Notes: generated from the sequence alone by a model not told the origin. Numbered from the stretch's first letter, positions 47,952 through 57,369 are shown. The stretch is 57,369 nucleotides of DNA from Streptomyces huasconensis (GCA_004010275.1 RBWT01000024.1:1-57369), one strand, 5' to 3'. Numbers and translations are program-made.

Positions 47952-48704
47952 ATGGAGCCCCAGCTGAGGCACACCGTCGCGGACGGCGTCGCCACCGTCG
48001 TCATCGATCACCCGGCCAAGCGCAACGCCATGACCGAGGCCATGTGGCGCCAGGTGCCGCCCCTGTTCGCGGGGCTGGCCGCAGACCCGGCCGTACGCGT
48101 CGTCGTGCTCACCGGCGAGGGCGGCACCTTCTGCGCGGGCGCGGACATCTCCTCGCTGCGGGAGTCGGCGCAGACGGCACAGGACCTGGCGGTACGGGCC
48201 GAGGAGGCGCTCGCGGCCTTCCCCAAGCCGACGCTCGCCGCGGTGCGGGGGTACTGCGTGGGCGGCGGCTGTCAGCTGGCCGGGGCCTGCGATCTGCGCT
48301 TCGCGGACGAGGCCGCCTCTTTCGGGATCACTCCGGCCAAGCTCGGGATCGTCTACTCGGCGTCGTCCACCCGGCGTCTCGTCTCGCTGGTGGGGCCCGC
48401 CACCGCCAAGTACCTCCTCTTCTCGGGCGAGTTGATCGGCGCCGAGCGGGCGCTGCGCACCGGTCTGGTGGACGAGGTGCTGCCCGCGGGCGAGCTGGGC
48501 AAGCGCGTCTCGGAGTTCGCCCAAACCCTCGCCTCACGCTCCCAGCTGACCCAGGCCGCGGCCAAGGAGTTCGCCGCGGGGCGCACCGGCCGGGAGGCGT
48601 ACTGGAGGGACCAGGCGCGCGGTAGCGGCGACACCGCCGAGGGGGTCACCGCCTTCCTGGAGCGCAGGCAGCCCCGGTTCACGTGGAGCGTTCAGGCCGA
48701 CTGA
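47952..48704 (+). CDS. Enoyl-CoA hydratase/isomerase-family protein
   Basis: An intact 250-aa crotonase-fold protein. Motifs: VVLTGEGGTFCAGADISSLR (oxyanion loop) and AAVRGYCVGGGCQLAGACDL. The segment GIVYSASSTRRLVSLVG replaces the usual G-x-x-PGxGGTQRL, so the catalytic Glu positions are not conserved as in true hydratases. It may be an isomerase or another crotonase activity. Its last 13 bp overlap the convergent MFS gene. Confidence 0.9.
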   Translation: MEPQLRHTVADGVATVVIDHPAKRNAMTEAMWRQVPPLFAGLAADPAVRVVVLTGEGGTFCAGADISSLRESAQTAQDLAVRAEEALAAFPKPTLAAVRGYCVGGGCQLAGACDLRFADEAASFGITPAKLGIVYSASSTRRLVSLVGPATAKYLLFSGELIGAERALRTGLVDEVLPAGELGKRVSEFAQTLASRSQLTQAAAKEFAAGRTGREAYWRDQARGSGDTAEGVTAFLERRQPRFTWSVQAD

Positions 48705-49990
48705 GCGGGGCTTTCGAGCACCCGGCCCAGGCGGGCGAGCGGGGACGCGGCCATCAGTACGGGGGAGAGCAGCATGCCCGCGGCCGTCACCAGGAGGGCG
48801 GTGCGCAGACCCCACTCCTGCGCGAGGAACCCGCCGAGCAGGGAGCCGAGGGGGGCCGTCCCCATGCCGACGAAGGTGATCGTCGCGGCGGCGCGCCCCT
48901 GCGTTCCGGCCGGGGTGAGGGCCTGGCGCACGCCGTCACCGTGACGTTCACCAGTTGGCCGAAGGTCCCGAACACGAAGTTGACCGCGAGGAGCGCGGCC
49001 AGGGTCAGCGCCGAGGAGCCGTGCAGCGCGGGCACACACAGCAGCACACCGTCGCCGAGCGCCGCCGCGGTCACCAGTACCGGCCCGTGGCCGAACCGGC
49101 CCGGCAGGCGGGCGGCCAGCACCGAGCCCAGGAGCGCGCCCGGTCCCGTCGCCGAGCACGAGCCCGACGACGGCCCCTGTCACGTGCAGTTCCCTGGGAA
49201 GGAAGAGCAGGTAGACGGTCATCATGGCCGCGAAAAAGAACTGGAAGGCGGCCGAGGCCAGACAGACGGCCCGCAGCGGGCCCCCGGCGACGAAGCGGAG
49301 GCCCTCCACGATCCGCCGCCCCGTCCGGACGGGGCGGGCCAAGCGCTCCTGGACCGGTTCACTGCGGCGGATGCGCCGGATCGACAGGAACGACAGGACG
49401 AAGAACAGCGCGCTAAAGACGGCGGCGACCGGCACCGACAGCTGCGACACCAGCGTCCCGCCGAGGGCGGGGCCGCCGATCTGCGCGGCGGACCGGCTCC
49501 CCTCCAGGGCGCTGTTGCCCCGTACCAGCTGATCGCGCCTCACCAGGCGTACGAGCGAGGACTGGTAGGCCACGTCGAAGAACACGGACAGGGCGCCGAC
49601 GGCGAAGGTCGCCACGAGGAGCGCGGGCAGCCCGAGCCCCCCGCAGAGGGCGAGCACGGCGGCGGCGCCCAGGACCAGGGCACGGCCCGCGTCCGCCCAG
49701 ACCATCACGGTGCGCGTGCGCCATCTGTCCACCCACGCGCCCACGAGGAGCGAGAGCAGCAGGACCGGCGCCTGGCCCACGGCGCGCAGGACGCCCAGCT
49801 GATCGGCGCCGACATCGAGGGTCAGGACGGCGAAGAGCGGCAGCACCACGAGGGTGGCGTGCTCGCCCAGCTGGGAGGCGGTCTGGCCCAGCCAGAGGCG
49901 GCGGAAATCAGGGTGGCGCCACAGCTGGGGCGCGTCGGATGCGGCAGGTACGTCGGAGGAGGCGGGCGGCACACGGACCCCTGGGGACAC
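48692..49990 (-). CDS. MFS transporter (enterobactin/macrolide exporter-like), frameshifted
   Basis: A 12-helix efflux protein of about 430 aa. First helix FRRLWLGQTASQLGEHATLVV, loop GAWVDRWRTRTVM, then DVAYQSSLVRLVRRDQLVRG typical of the EntS-like group. The central helices (LLAVNFVFGTFGQLVNVTVTA) lie in another frame between about 49150 and 48920. The end (TAPLGSLLGGFLAQEWG) returns to the first frame. GTG start 49990. Substrate unknown. Confidence 0.86.
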   Translation of the reverse strand: MSPGVRVPPASSDVPAASDAPQLWRHPDFRRLWLGQTASQLGEHATLVVLPLFAVLTLDVGADQLGVLRAVGQAPVLLLSLLVGAWVDRWRTRTVMVWADAGRALVLGAAAVLALCGGLGLPALLVATFAVGALSVFFDVAYQSSLVRLVRRDQLVRGNSALEGSRSAAQIGGPALGGTLVSQLSVPVAAVFSALFFVLSFLSIRRIRRSEPVQERLARPVRTGRRIVEGLRFVAGGPLRAVCLASAAFQFFFAAMMTVYLLFLPRELHVTGAVVGLVLGDGTGRAPGLGAGRPPAGPVRPRAGTGDRGGARRRCAAVCARAARLLGADPGRAPRGQLRVRDLRPTGERHGDGVRQALTPAGTQGRAAATITFVGMGTAPLGSLLGGFLAQEWGLRTALLVTAAGMLLSPVLMAASPLARLGRVLESPAQSA

Positions 49991-50210
49991 AGGCGACGGG
50001 ACCCGCCACCCCCGCGCGCACGAGGCGCGCGGGCGGTGCGGGCGAGGAAAGGCTCGCTGTGCCGCGTCTCGGGGGCAGCACGCGATGACAGGCCGGTCAG
50101 GGCCTACGACGTCAACGCGCGCTCGGGCGACCGGGCATGTCTGGCTCCTCGTACGTCACTTGGTCTCCACGCACCCTAGGCCGCGAAGGGCATGCCGCGA
50201 AAGGCGGTTG

Positions 50211-50843
50211 TCACTGCTCGGCGTGGGTTCGGTCGCGGCAGATCGCCACGAGGTGCGCGGGGGCCTTCTGCGGGGAACCGGCGTCGTAGGGCGGCTGCGG
50301 GTCGTACTCGGTCATGAGCTGGACGACCCGCGCGTGGTCGTCGCCCGCGATCTTGCCGGCCAGCGTGAGGCCCATGTCGATGCCCGCCGAGACACCGGCC
50401 CCGGTGACGTACTTCCCGTCGATGACGACCCGCTCCCCCGTCGACCGCGCGCCCAGCCGGTCCAGCACCGGCAGGGCGAGCCAGTGCGAGGTGGCGCGGC
50501 GGCCCTTGAGGAGGCCGGCGGCGGCGAGCGCCAGGGAGCCGGTGCAGACGGAGGTCGTCCAGGTCGTGGTGGCGTCGACGGCGCGGAGCCAGTCGAGGAG
50601 CGGTTCGTTCTCCATCTGGTCGCTCTGCCCGGGGCCGCCGGGGACGACGACGATGTCGGGGCGCCGGACCTCGGCGAAGGACTTGTCGGCGACGAGCGCG
50701 AGGGTGCCGCTCTCGTCGCGTACGGGGCCCGCCTGTTCGGCGACGAAGACGGTCTCGGCGCCGGGGAGGCTCTTCAGCGTCTGGTACGGGCCGATCGCGT
50801 CGAGGGAGGTGAAGCGTTCGTAGAGGGCGATGGCTATCTGCAT
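50211..50843 (-). CDS. DJ-1/PfpI-family protein (isonitrile-hydratase-like)
   Basis: An intact 210-aa glutamine-amidotransferase-fold protein. Nucleophile elbow TTSVCTGSLALAAAG with Cys100, followed by KGRRATSHWLALPVL, and acid region near FTSLDAIGPYQ. ATG 50843 lies 10 bp after the stop of the AraC-type regulator, so they form an operon. It is a paralogue of that regulator's N-terminal domain. Substrate unknown. Confidence 0.9.
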   Translation of the reverse strand: MQIAIALYERFTSLDAIGPYQTLKSLPGAETVFVAEQAGPVRDESGTLALVADKSFAEVRRPDIVVVPGGPGQSDQMENEPLLDWLRAVDATTTWTTSVCTGSLALAAAGLLKGRRATSHWLALPVLDRLGARSTGERVVIDGKYVTGAGVSAGIDMGLTLAGKIAGDDHARVVQLMTEYDPQPPYDAGSPQKAPAHLVAICRDRTHAEQ

Positions 50844-50853
50844 GTGTCTCTCC

Positions 50854-51868
50854 TCATCGGTGCGGGTGAGTGGTGGACGTGCCGGGCGCGGAGGCGGGCG
50901 CCGGGCCGGGGTGGAAGCGGCGGCGGTACTCCGCGGGCGCCGTGCCGAGTGCCTTGAGGAAGGCGCGGCGCATGGCCTCCGGTGTGCCGTAGCCGCACGC
51001 GCGTGACGTCCGCCACCCCGTCGGAGGTGTCCTCCAGGAGCCTGCGGGCATGTTCGACGCGGACGCGCTCGACGTACGTGCCCGGAGTCAGGCCGGTCTC
51101 GGCCTGGAAGGCGCGGGCGAAGTGGCGGGGCGAGAGGCGAGCGCGGGCGGCGAGCGCGCCCACCGACAGGTCGGCCGCCGGGTGCTCGGTGATCCACTGC
51201 TGGACCTCTCGCAGCGGTTCGCGCCGCGCCGTCTGGGCGGAGAGCTGGATGCTGAACTGTGCCTGGTTTCCCGGGCGGCGCAGGAAGACGACCAGGTGCC
51301 GGGCGACGGTCAGCGCCACCGCGCGGCCCAGGTCCTCCTCCACGAGCGCCAGGGCGAGGTCGATGCCCGCGGTGACCCCGGCGGACGTCGCGACGTGGCC
51401 GTCACGCACGTAGATCGGTTCCGGGTCGACCTCGACGCCGGGGTGGTCCTTGGCGAGCTTGTCGCAGTACGCCCAGTGCGTCGTCGCCCTGCGGCCCTCC
51501 AGGAGGCCCGCCTGCGCGAGCCGGATGGCGCCGGTGCAGACCGACACCAGACGGCGGGCGCGGGGGCCGTGGACGCGCAGCCAGGCGGTCAGCTCCGGGT
51601 CCGGGGAACGCGTCGCCGTGCCGCCCGGCACGAGCAGCGTGTCCGGGGCGGGGGCGTCGGCCAGCGCGGAGTCCGGGACGAGGGTGAGACCGCTGGATGT
51701 CCATACGGGGGCGCCGTCCATGGAGGCGGTGCGGACGGCGTATCCGCGGTGGGCCCCGTCGGCGTCGTCGAGGCAGCGTGTCGCGCCCGTGAAGACCTCC
51801 ACGGGGCCCGTGACGTCGAGGCTCTGGACTCCGTCGAAGAGGACGACCAGGACGGTGCGCTGTTCCAT
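50854..51868 (-). CDS. AraC-family regulator with N-terminal DJ-1/PfpI domain (FtrA-like), one frameshift
   Basis: A regulator of about 338 aa. N-terminal PfpI domain: VVLFDGVQSLDVTGPVEVF, LLVPGGTATR and SVCTGAIRLAQAGLLEGRRA. C-terminal double helix-turn-helix: ADLSVGALAARARLSPRHFARAFQ, then after a break near 51003 CGYGTPEAMRRAFLKALGTA, ending at 50854. It probably controls its own operon including the downstream PfpI gene. Confidence 0.9.
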
Positions 51869-51954
51869 GTCCCGATTCTTCGCCGCCCCGGTGATGGCCG
51901 CAATGACGAGTGCACCTCCTTTCCTGCCATCGGGCAGCCGCCCCACGGCGCCAT

Positions 51955-51968
51955 ACCAACCAGTAGGT
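51955..51968. promoter_or_regulatory. Imperfect TetR-type dyad between divergent genes
   Basis: ACCAACCAGTAGGT matches its own reverse complement at 10 of 14 positions and sits 11 bp before ATG 51980, in the 111-bp divergent region. It may be an operator or part of a promoter. Confidence 0.3.
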
Positions 51969-51979
51969 ACCGTGCCCTC

Positions 51980-52870
51980 ATGACCTCTTCGACGACCTCG
52001 TCCTCGGCCGCCTCGGCCCACCCGCGCGCGGGACGCCGCTGCCACAACGTCCTCAACTCCCTGCACTCGACGCACTACTTCTCGCCGGACGTGACGCGGG
52101 AGCTGGCGGGGCTCGGGATCACGCACCCCAGCGCCGTCAACTTCGCCGTGCGCGCGGCGGCCCTTGGCCCCGTCGGCGCGGGGACCGTGACGGCCGCCTT
52201 CTACAACTACAAGCACGAACTCGTCGCGGCGCACGTGCCCGCGGTGTGGAGCGCCGCCGCACCGAAGGACGTCCTCGCCGCGCGCCTGCGCGCCGTCGAC
52301 GCGACGCTGCGCAGGCTCCTCGGCGAGGACGCCGTCGCCTCCCCCGAGATGGCGGAGGCCGCCGGACTCGCGCTGCGCACCGCCGAGGCCTGCACCCGCG
52401 CCGCGCGTCCGCTGTACTCCGCGCACGCCGATCTGCCCGTCCCCGAGGAGCCGCACCTCGCGTACTGGCACGCGGCGACGCTGCTGCGCGAGCACCGCGG
52501 GGACGGGCACCTGACCGTCCTGCTCGGCGCCGAACTCGACGGCCTCGAAGCCCTCGTGAGCCACACCGCCACCGGCAAGGGCATCGCCCCGAAGTGGCTC
52601 TTCTCCACCCGGGGCTGGAACCAGGAGGAGTGGGACGCCGCCGAGGAGCGGCTGCGCGGCCGGGGACTGCTCGACGCCGAGGGCGAGTTGACGGAGGCCG
52701 GTGTGGCACTGCGCCGCGAGATCGAGGAGGAGACGGACCGGCTGGACCGGGCGCCCTACGCGCACCTGGGCGCGGCGGGCGTCGAACGGCTGACGGAGCT
52801 GGGCACCGCGTTCATCGGCACGGCGCTGCACGCGGGGGCGTTCCCCGCGGACCTGGTGGGCAAGGGCTGA
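51980..52870 (+). CDS. SCO6745-family helical protein
   Basis: An intact 296-aa protein. The opening CHNVLNSLHSTHYFSPDVTREL followed by VNFAVRAAALGPVGAGTVTAAFYNY is typical of the Streptomyces SCO6745/SalK-like family, which has an unusual helix-turn-helix fold. Later LVSHTATGKGIAPKWLFSTRG and a winged C-terminal part (EEWDAAEERLRGRGLLDAEG). No enzymatic motif is recognised. The role is unknown. Confidence 0.85.
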   Translation: MTSSTTSSSAASAHPRAGRRCHNVLNSLHSTHYFSPDVTRELAGLGITHPSAVNFAVRAAALGPVGAGTVTAAFYNYKHELVAAHVPAVWSAAAPKDVLAARLRAVDATLRRLLGEDAVASPEMAEAAGLALRTAEACTRAARPLYSAHADLPVPEEPHLAYWHAATLLREHRGDGHLTVLLGAELDGLEALVSHTATGKGIAPKWLFSTRGWNQEEWDAAEERLRGRGLLDAEGELTEAGVALRREIEEETDRLDRAPYAHLGAAGVERLTELGTAFIGTALHAGAFPADLVGKG

Positions 52871-52974
52871 GGAACACTCGGCAGGGCGCGGTGGCATGGC
52901 GCGCCGGCTCCGCGGTACCCGTACGTCTCCTGGCCGCCACTCCGGCCGCGCCGGGAGACGAAAGGGGAATCCCC

Positions 52975-53151
52975 ATGTTCCGTGCCATCGCCGACATACT
53001 GCGTCAGATCGCCGGCGCCATCGCCACGGTCGTCACGCTGCCCTTCCGGGCGCTGGCCCGGCTGTTCGGCGGAGCCTCCGGCTCCGCGGGGCGGGGCGGT
53101 CGGGGCACCGGGGGGCGTTCCGGCCGCACGGGCCGGGCCCGCCGGGTCTGA
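52975..53151 (+). CDS. Small basic LPFRAL/LFGG protein
   Basis: A 58-aa protein: an amphipathic/hydrophobic N-terminal helix (FRAIADILRQIAGAIATVV), then LPFRALARLFGGAS and an Arg/Gly-rich tail. AAGGGG precedes ATG 52975 by about 6 nt. The combination of membrane-binding helix and cationic tail suggests peripheral membrane or nucleic acid contact. Function unknown. Confidence 0.72.
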   Translation: MFRAIADILRQIAGAIATVVTLPFRALARLFGGASGSAGRGGRGTGGRSGRTGRARRV

Positions 53152-53217
53152 TCACCCGCTGTCGGTGCCACCTGCCACAATTGCCCGGCAACCTCAGTGA
53201 GAAGGCGGTACCGGAAC

Positions 53218-55676
53218 GTGGCAGCTTTGACGACGTCCACCCCCTCGTCCATCCCCTCGTCCCATCCCTCGTCCATCGAAGGCAGGATCGCCGAGGAGCT
53301 CGGCGTGCGGGAGCGGCAGGTGAAGGCCGCCGTCGATCTGCTCGACGGCGGTTCGACGGTGCCCTTCATCGCGCGCTACCGCAAGGAAGCGACCGAGATG
53401 CTCGACGACGCGCAGCTGCGCACGCTCGAAGAGCGCCTGCGCTATCTGCGTGAGCTGGAGGACCGGCGCGCGATCCTCGACTCGGTCCGTGAGCAGGGCA
53501 AGCTCACCGACGAGCTGGAGGCGCGCATCCGCGAGGCGGACACCAAGGCGCGCCTGGAGGACATCTACCTGCCCTTCAAGCCGAAGCGGCGCACCAAGGC
53601 GCAGATCGCCCGCGAGCGGGGCTCGAACCGCTGGCCGACGGTCTGCTCGCCGACCCGGGCGTGGAGCCCCAGGCCGCCGCCGCGGCGTTCGTGGACGCCG
53701 ACAAGGGAGTCGCGGACCCGCAGGCCGCCCTGGACGGGGCGCGCGCGATCCTCGCCGAGCGCTTCTCCGAGGACGCCGACCTCATCGGCGAGCTGCGCGA
53801 GCGCATGTGGGTCCGCGGGCGCCTCGTCGCGAAGGTCCGCGAGGGCAAGGAGGAGGCGGGCGCCAAGTTCGCCGACTACTTCGACTTCGCCGAGCCCTTC
53901 ACGGAGCTGCCCTCCCACCGCGTTCTCGCCATGCTGCGCGGCGAGAAGGAGGAGGTCCTCGACCTCGTCCTGGAGCCGGAAGAGCCCACCGAAGGACCTT
54001 CGTCGTACGAGGGGATCGTGGCCCGGCGCTTCGGCATCGCCGACCGGGGGCGTCCCGGGGACAAGTGGCTCCAGGACACCGTGCGCTGGTCCTGGCGGAC
54101 CCGCATGCTGGTGCACCTCGGCATCGACCTGCGGCTGCGGCTGCGTACGGCCGCCGAGGACGAGGCGGTGCGGGTCTTCGCGTCGAACCTGCGGGACCTG
54201 CTGCTCGCGGCGCCCGCGGGCACGCGCGCGACGCTGGGCCTCGACCCCGGCTTCCGTACGGGCGTGAAGGTCGCCGTCGTCGACGCCACCGGCAAGGTCG
54301 TCGCCACCGACACGATCCACCCGCACGTCCCGGCCAACAAGTGGGACCAGTCCCTGGCCACGCTCGCGCGGCTCGCCAAGGAGCACGCGGTCGAGCTGAT
54401 CGCGATCGGGAACGGCACGGCCTCGCGCGAGACCGACAAGCTGGCCGCCGACCTCATCGCGAAGCACCCGGAGCTGAACCTCACCAAGGTGATGGTCTCG
54501 GAGGCGGGCGCCTCCGTGTACTCCGCCTCGGCCTTCGCCTCGCAGGAGCTGCCGGACCTCGACGTCTCCATCCGCGGCGCGGTCTCCATCGCGCGGCGGC
54601 TCCAGGACCCGCTCGCCGAGCTGGTGAAGATCGACCCGAAGTCCATCGGCGTCGGCCAGTACCAGCACGACCTGTCGGAGGTGAAGCTGTCGCGTTCGCT
54701 CGACGCCGTCGTCGAGGACTGTGTGAACGGCGTGGGGGTGGACGTGAACACGGCCTCCGCTCCCCTGCTCGCCCGTGTCTCCGGCATCGGCTCCGGCCTC
54801 GCGGAGAACATCGTGGCGCACCGGGACGCCAACGGCCCGTTCAAGAGCCGCAAGGGCCTCAAGGACGTGCCCCGGCTCGGCCCCAAGGCGTACGAGCAGT
54901 GCGCCGGCTTCCTGCGCATCCGCGGCGGCGACGATCCGCTGGACGCCTCCAGCGTGCACCCGGAGGCCTATCCGGTGGTGCGCAAGATGGTGAAGTCGGC
55001 GGGCGGCGCGGTCTCTTCGCTGATCGGGAACACGGCCGCGTTGCGTTCGCTGCGGCCCGATGAGTTCGTGGACGACGTCTTCGGACTGCCCACGGTCACG
55101 GACATCCTGAAGGAGCTGGAGAAGCCCGGGCGCGACCCGCGTCCCGCCTTCAAGACGGCCACCTTCAAGGACGGCGTCGAGAAGATCTCCGACCTGGCCG
55201 CCGGGATGGTGCTCGAAGGTGTCGTCACGAATGTCGCCGCGTTCGGGGCATTCGTCGATGTCGGCGTCCACCAGGACGGTCTGGTGCACGTCTCCGCCAT
55301 GTCCAAGAACTTCGTCAAGGACCCGCGCGATGTGGTCAAGCCCGGCGACATCGTCAAGGTCAAGGTCATGGACGTCGACATCCCGCGCAAGCGGATCTCG
55401 CTGACGCTGCGGCTCGACGACGAGGCGGGTCCCTCGGGCGACGCCGACGGGGAGCAGCCGAAGCGGGGCGGGCGTCCGCCTCAGCAGCGGCGGCAGGGCC
55501 AGGGCCAGGGCGGTCAGGGGCAGCGCGGTGGCCAAGGCCAGCGCGGTGGCCAGGGTCAGCGTGGCGGTCAGGGGCAGCGTGGGCAGAAGCCGCAGCGGCA
55601 GGGGCCGCCGCCCGCCAACGACGCGATGGCCGAGGCGTTGCGGCGGGCGGGGCTGGTGGACCCGAAGGGGCGCTGA
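53218..55676 (+). CDS. tex: Tex-family RNA-binding transcription accessory protein, one frameshift
   Basis: A conserved cytoplasmic nucleic-acid-binding protein of about 820 aa. N-terminal Tex domain ([38 protein letters not shown]), a frame break near 53625, a YqgF/RNase-H-like domain ([17 protein letters not shown]), helix-hairpin-helix ([15 protein letters not shown]), and an S1 domain near 55200-55410 ([19 protein letters not shown]). The tail is a Gly/Gln/Arg repeat. GTG 53218 is the start. Tex has roles in transcription fidelity and RNA binding. Confidence 0.95.
55512..55583 (+). repeat. 18-bp tandem repeat in the tex C-terminus
   Basis: Four 18-bp units (55512, 55530, 55548, 55566) encode GQGQRG repeats, an RGG-like disordered RNA-binding tail. 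The copy number is likely variable between strains. Confidence 0.85.
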
Positions 55677-55696
55677 GTCTCGTGCGGCGGCGGGGG

Positions 55697-57352
55697 TCAG
55701 AGTGACAGTTCCGTCACTCTGCCCTCCGTCACCTCCAGGCGGCGTGTCACGCTGACCGCGTCCAGCATCCTGCGGTCGTGCGTGACCAGCAGCAATGTGC
55801 CCTCGTAGGCCTCCAGGGCCGACTCCAGCTGCTCGATCGCGGGCAGGTCGAGGTGGTTGGTCGGCTCGTCCAGGACCAGGAGGTTGACGCCCTTGCCCTG
55901 GAGCAGGGCGAGGGCCGCGCGGGTGCGTTCGCCGGGCGACAGCGTGGCCGCCGAGCGCAGCACGTGGTCCGCCTTCAGGCCGAACTTCGCCAGCAGGGTG
56001 CGGACTTCCGCCGGTTCCGTGTCCGGTACGGCCGCGCAGAACGCGTCGAGCAGGGCCTCTTCGCCGTGGAACAACGCGCGGGCCTGGTCCACTTCGCCGA
56101 CGAGGACGCCGGAGCCGAGAGCGGCGTGGCCCGCGTCCAGCGGGACGCGGCCCAGGAGGCGCGAGCAGCGTCGACTTGCCCGCGCCGTTGGGCTCCGGTG
56201 ATCGCCACGCGGTCCGCCCAGTCGATCTGGAGGGTGACCGGGCCCAGGGTGAAGGTCCCCCGGCGCACCTCCGCGTCGCGCAGGCTCGCGACGACCGAGC
56301 CCGAGCGGGGCGCCGACGCGATCTCCATGCGGAGGTCCCACTCCTTGCGGGGCTCCTCGACGACGTCCAGGCGTTCGATCATGCGCTGCGTCTGGCGGGC
56401 CTTGGCGGCCTGCTTCTCGCTGGCGTCGCCGCGGAAGTTCCGGCCGATCTTGTCGTTGTCGCCGCCGCCCGCCTTCGCCGCCTTGCGGCGGGCGTTCTTG
56501 ACGCCCTTGTCCGCCCAGGAGCGCTGCATCTGGGCGCGGCTCTGGAGCGCCGACTTCTTGTCGGCGTACTCCTCGTACTCCTCGCGGGCGTGGCGGCGGG
56601 CCACGTCCCGCTCCTCCAGGTACGCGTCGTAGCCGCCGCCGTAGAGGTTGATCTGCTGCTGGGCCAGGTCGAGTTCGAGGACCTTGGTGACGGTGCGGCT
56701 GAGGAACTCGCGGTCGTGGCTGACGACGACCGTGCCGGCGCGCAGGCCCCGGACGAAGCCCTCCAGGCGGTCGAGGCCCGCCAGGTCGAGGTCGTTGGTC
56801 GGCTCGTCGAGGAGGAAGACGTCGTAGCGGGAGAGGAGGAGCGAGGCGAGGCCGGCGCGGGCCGCCTGGCCGCCGGACAGGGACGTCATCTCCTGGTCCA
56901 GGCCGACGGTCAGGCCCAGCGACGCGGTGACCTCCTCGGCGCGCTCGTCGAGGTCGGCGCGCCGAGGGCCAGCCAGCGCTCCAGGCTGTCCGCGTAGGCG
57001 TCGTCTGCGCCCGGGGCGCTGTCGACCAGGGCCTGGGTGGCCTCGTCCATGATCCGCTGGGCCTCGGCGACGCCGGTGCGGCGGGCTAGGAACGCGCGAA
57101 TCGTTTCGCCGGGGCGGCGGTCCGGCTCCTGGGGGAGGTGGCCCACGGTGGCGGACGAGGGCGACAGCCGCAGTTCTCCCGCTTCCGGGGTGTCGAGGCC
57201 GGCGAGCAGCCTCAGGAGGGTGGACTTGCCGGCGCCGTTGGCGCGACCAGGCCGATGACGTCGCCGGGGGCGACGACCAGGTCCAGGCCGGAGAAGAGGG
57301 TGCGGTCGCCGTGGGCGGCGGTGAGGTCTTTGGCGACGAGGGTTGCGGTCAT
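55697..57352 (-). CDS. ABC-F family ATP-binding protein, frameshifted
   Basis: A soluble twin-ATPase of about 550 aa, ribosome-associated in known members. First ATPase: ATG 57352 (MTATLVAKDLTAAHGDRTLF), GAGKSTLLRLLAGL-type Walker A across a break near 57240, LSGGQAARAGLA signature and LLDEPTNDLDL Walker B. Then a charged linker (ARRHAREEYEEYADKKSALQ) and second ATPase with LSPGERTRAALALL and LVLDEPTNHLDLPA. Further breaks lie near 56960 and 56190. It could be a resistance or a translation factor. The gene is nearly complete at the window edge. Confidence 0.9.
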
Positions 57353-57369
57353 CAGGGGGGTGATTCTAC

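Noticed and set aside
55512..55583. Direct repeats as a CRISPR array
   Set aside because: Units are contiguous, without spacers, and encode a GQGQRG tail in Tex. The 24-bp and 28-bp arrays also have no unique spacers, and no cas genes are present.
55697..57352. A specific antibiotic-resistance ABC-F
   Set aside because: Resistance and housekeeping ABC-F proteins cannot be told apart from these motifs, and no biosynthetic cluster is nearby.
1..57369. Prophage, integrative element or IS
   Set aside because: No integrase, transposase, terminal inverted repeats or tRNA attachment site was seen, and base composition stays uniform.

Overview
The window is high-GC actinobacterial chromosome, almost certainly from a Streptomyces. 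The evidence is very high third-position GC, GTG/TTG starts, a conservon (cvnABCD) operon, two copies of the GGGGCGCGxGGAACTGCGCGAGCAACCAC repeat common in Streptomyces, and a gene order that, from memory, resembles the kbl/tdh - hopanoid - idi region of S. coelicolor. I see no phage, IS element, tRNA, rRNA or CRISPR. A dominant technical feature is that about half of the genes, including conserved ones such as dxs, shc, hpnD, hpnE, tex and an ABC-F ATPase, carry one or more +/-1 frameshifts. Many sit in G/C runs and some compensate each other within 100 bp. They look like sequencing or assembly errors, so I annotate those genes as whole loci.

Layout. 1-2.3 kb: a 28-bp tandem repeat, a LysR regulator and an APH-fold phosphotransferase. 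2.5-4.8 kb: kbl-tdh, threonine to glycine plus acetyl-CoA. 5.3-7.8 kb: a secreted family-8 polysaccharide lyase preceded by two LacI-type operator-like sites. 7.8-11.8 kb: an ArsR-like regulator/MFS exporter pair with a clear palindromic operator, and a DUF2264 protein. 11.8-15.6 kb: conservon cvnA-B-C-D plus a GAF protein. 15.6-22.9 kb: a metallo-beta-lactamase-fold hydrolase, an AhpD-like protein, a TetR regulator, a GDSL esterase, a GH36 alpha-galactosidase and a tyrosine/lipid phosphatase.

23.0-35.5 kb is a minus-strand hopanoid locus: hpnC, hpnD, a 33-codon mini-ORF, hpnE, a polyprenyl synthase, shc, hpnG, hpnH, dxs and a class III aminotransferase (hpnO-like). It is followed by an XRE-cupin regulator coupled to a 57-aa membrane protein. 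It can take C5 precursors to squalene, cyclise it to hopene and attach an adenosine-derived side chain. 35.9-43.0 kb is a second minus-strand envelope operon: a nucleotidyltransferase, a G1P-dehydrogenase-like Fe-ADH, two CDP-alcohol phosphotransferases, a GT2 glycosyltransferase and a TagGH-like ABC exporter. Together these predict synthesis and export of a polyol-phosphate (teichoic-like) polymer or phosphoglycolipid. This is the best candidate here for an undescribed system.

43.4-57.4 kb holds a CDF metal exporter, a fused methyltransferase-acetyltransferase, idi (isopentenyl diphosphate isomerase, which ties to the hopanoid pathway), an anti-sigma-type ATPase, a DUF308-like membrane protein, enoyl-CoA hydratase, an MFS exporter, a PfpI/AraC pair, an SCO6745-like protein, a small basic protein, Tex and an ABC-F ATPase.
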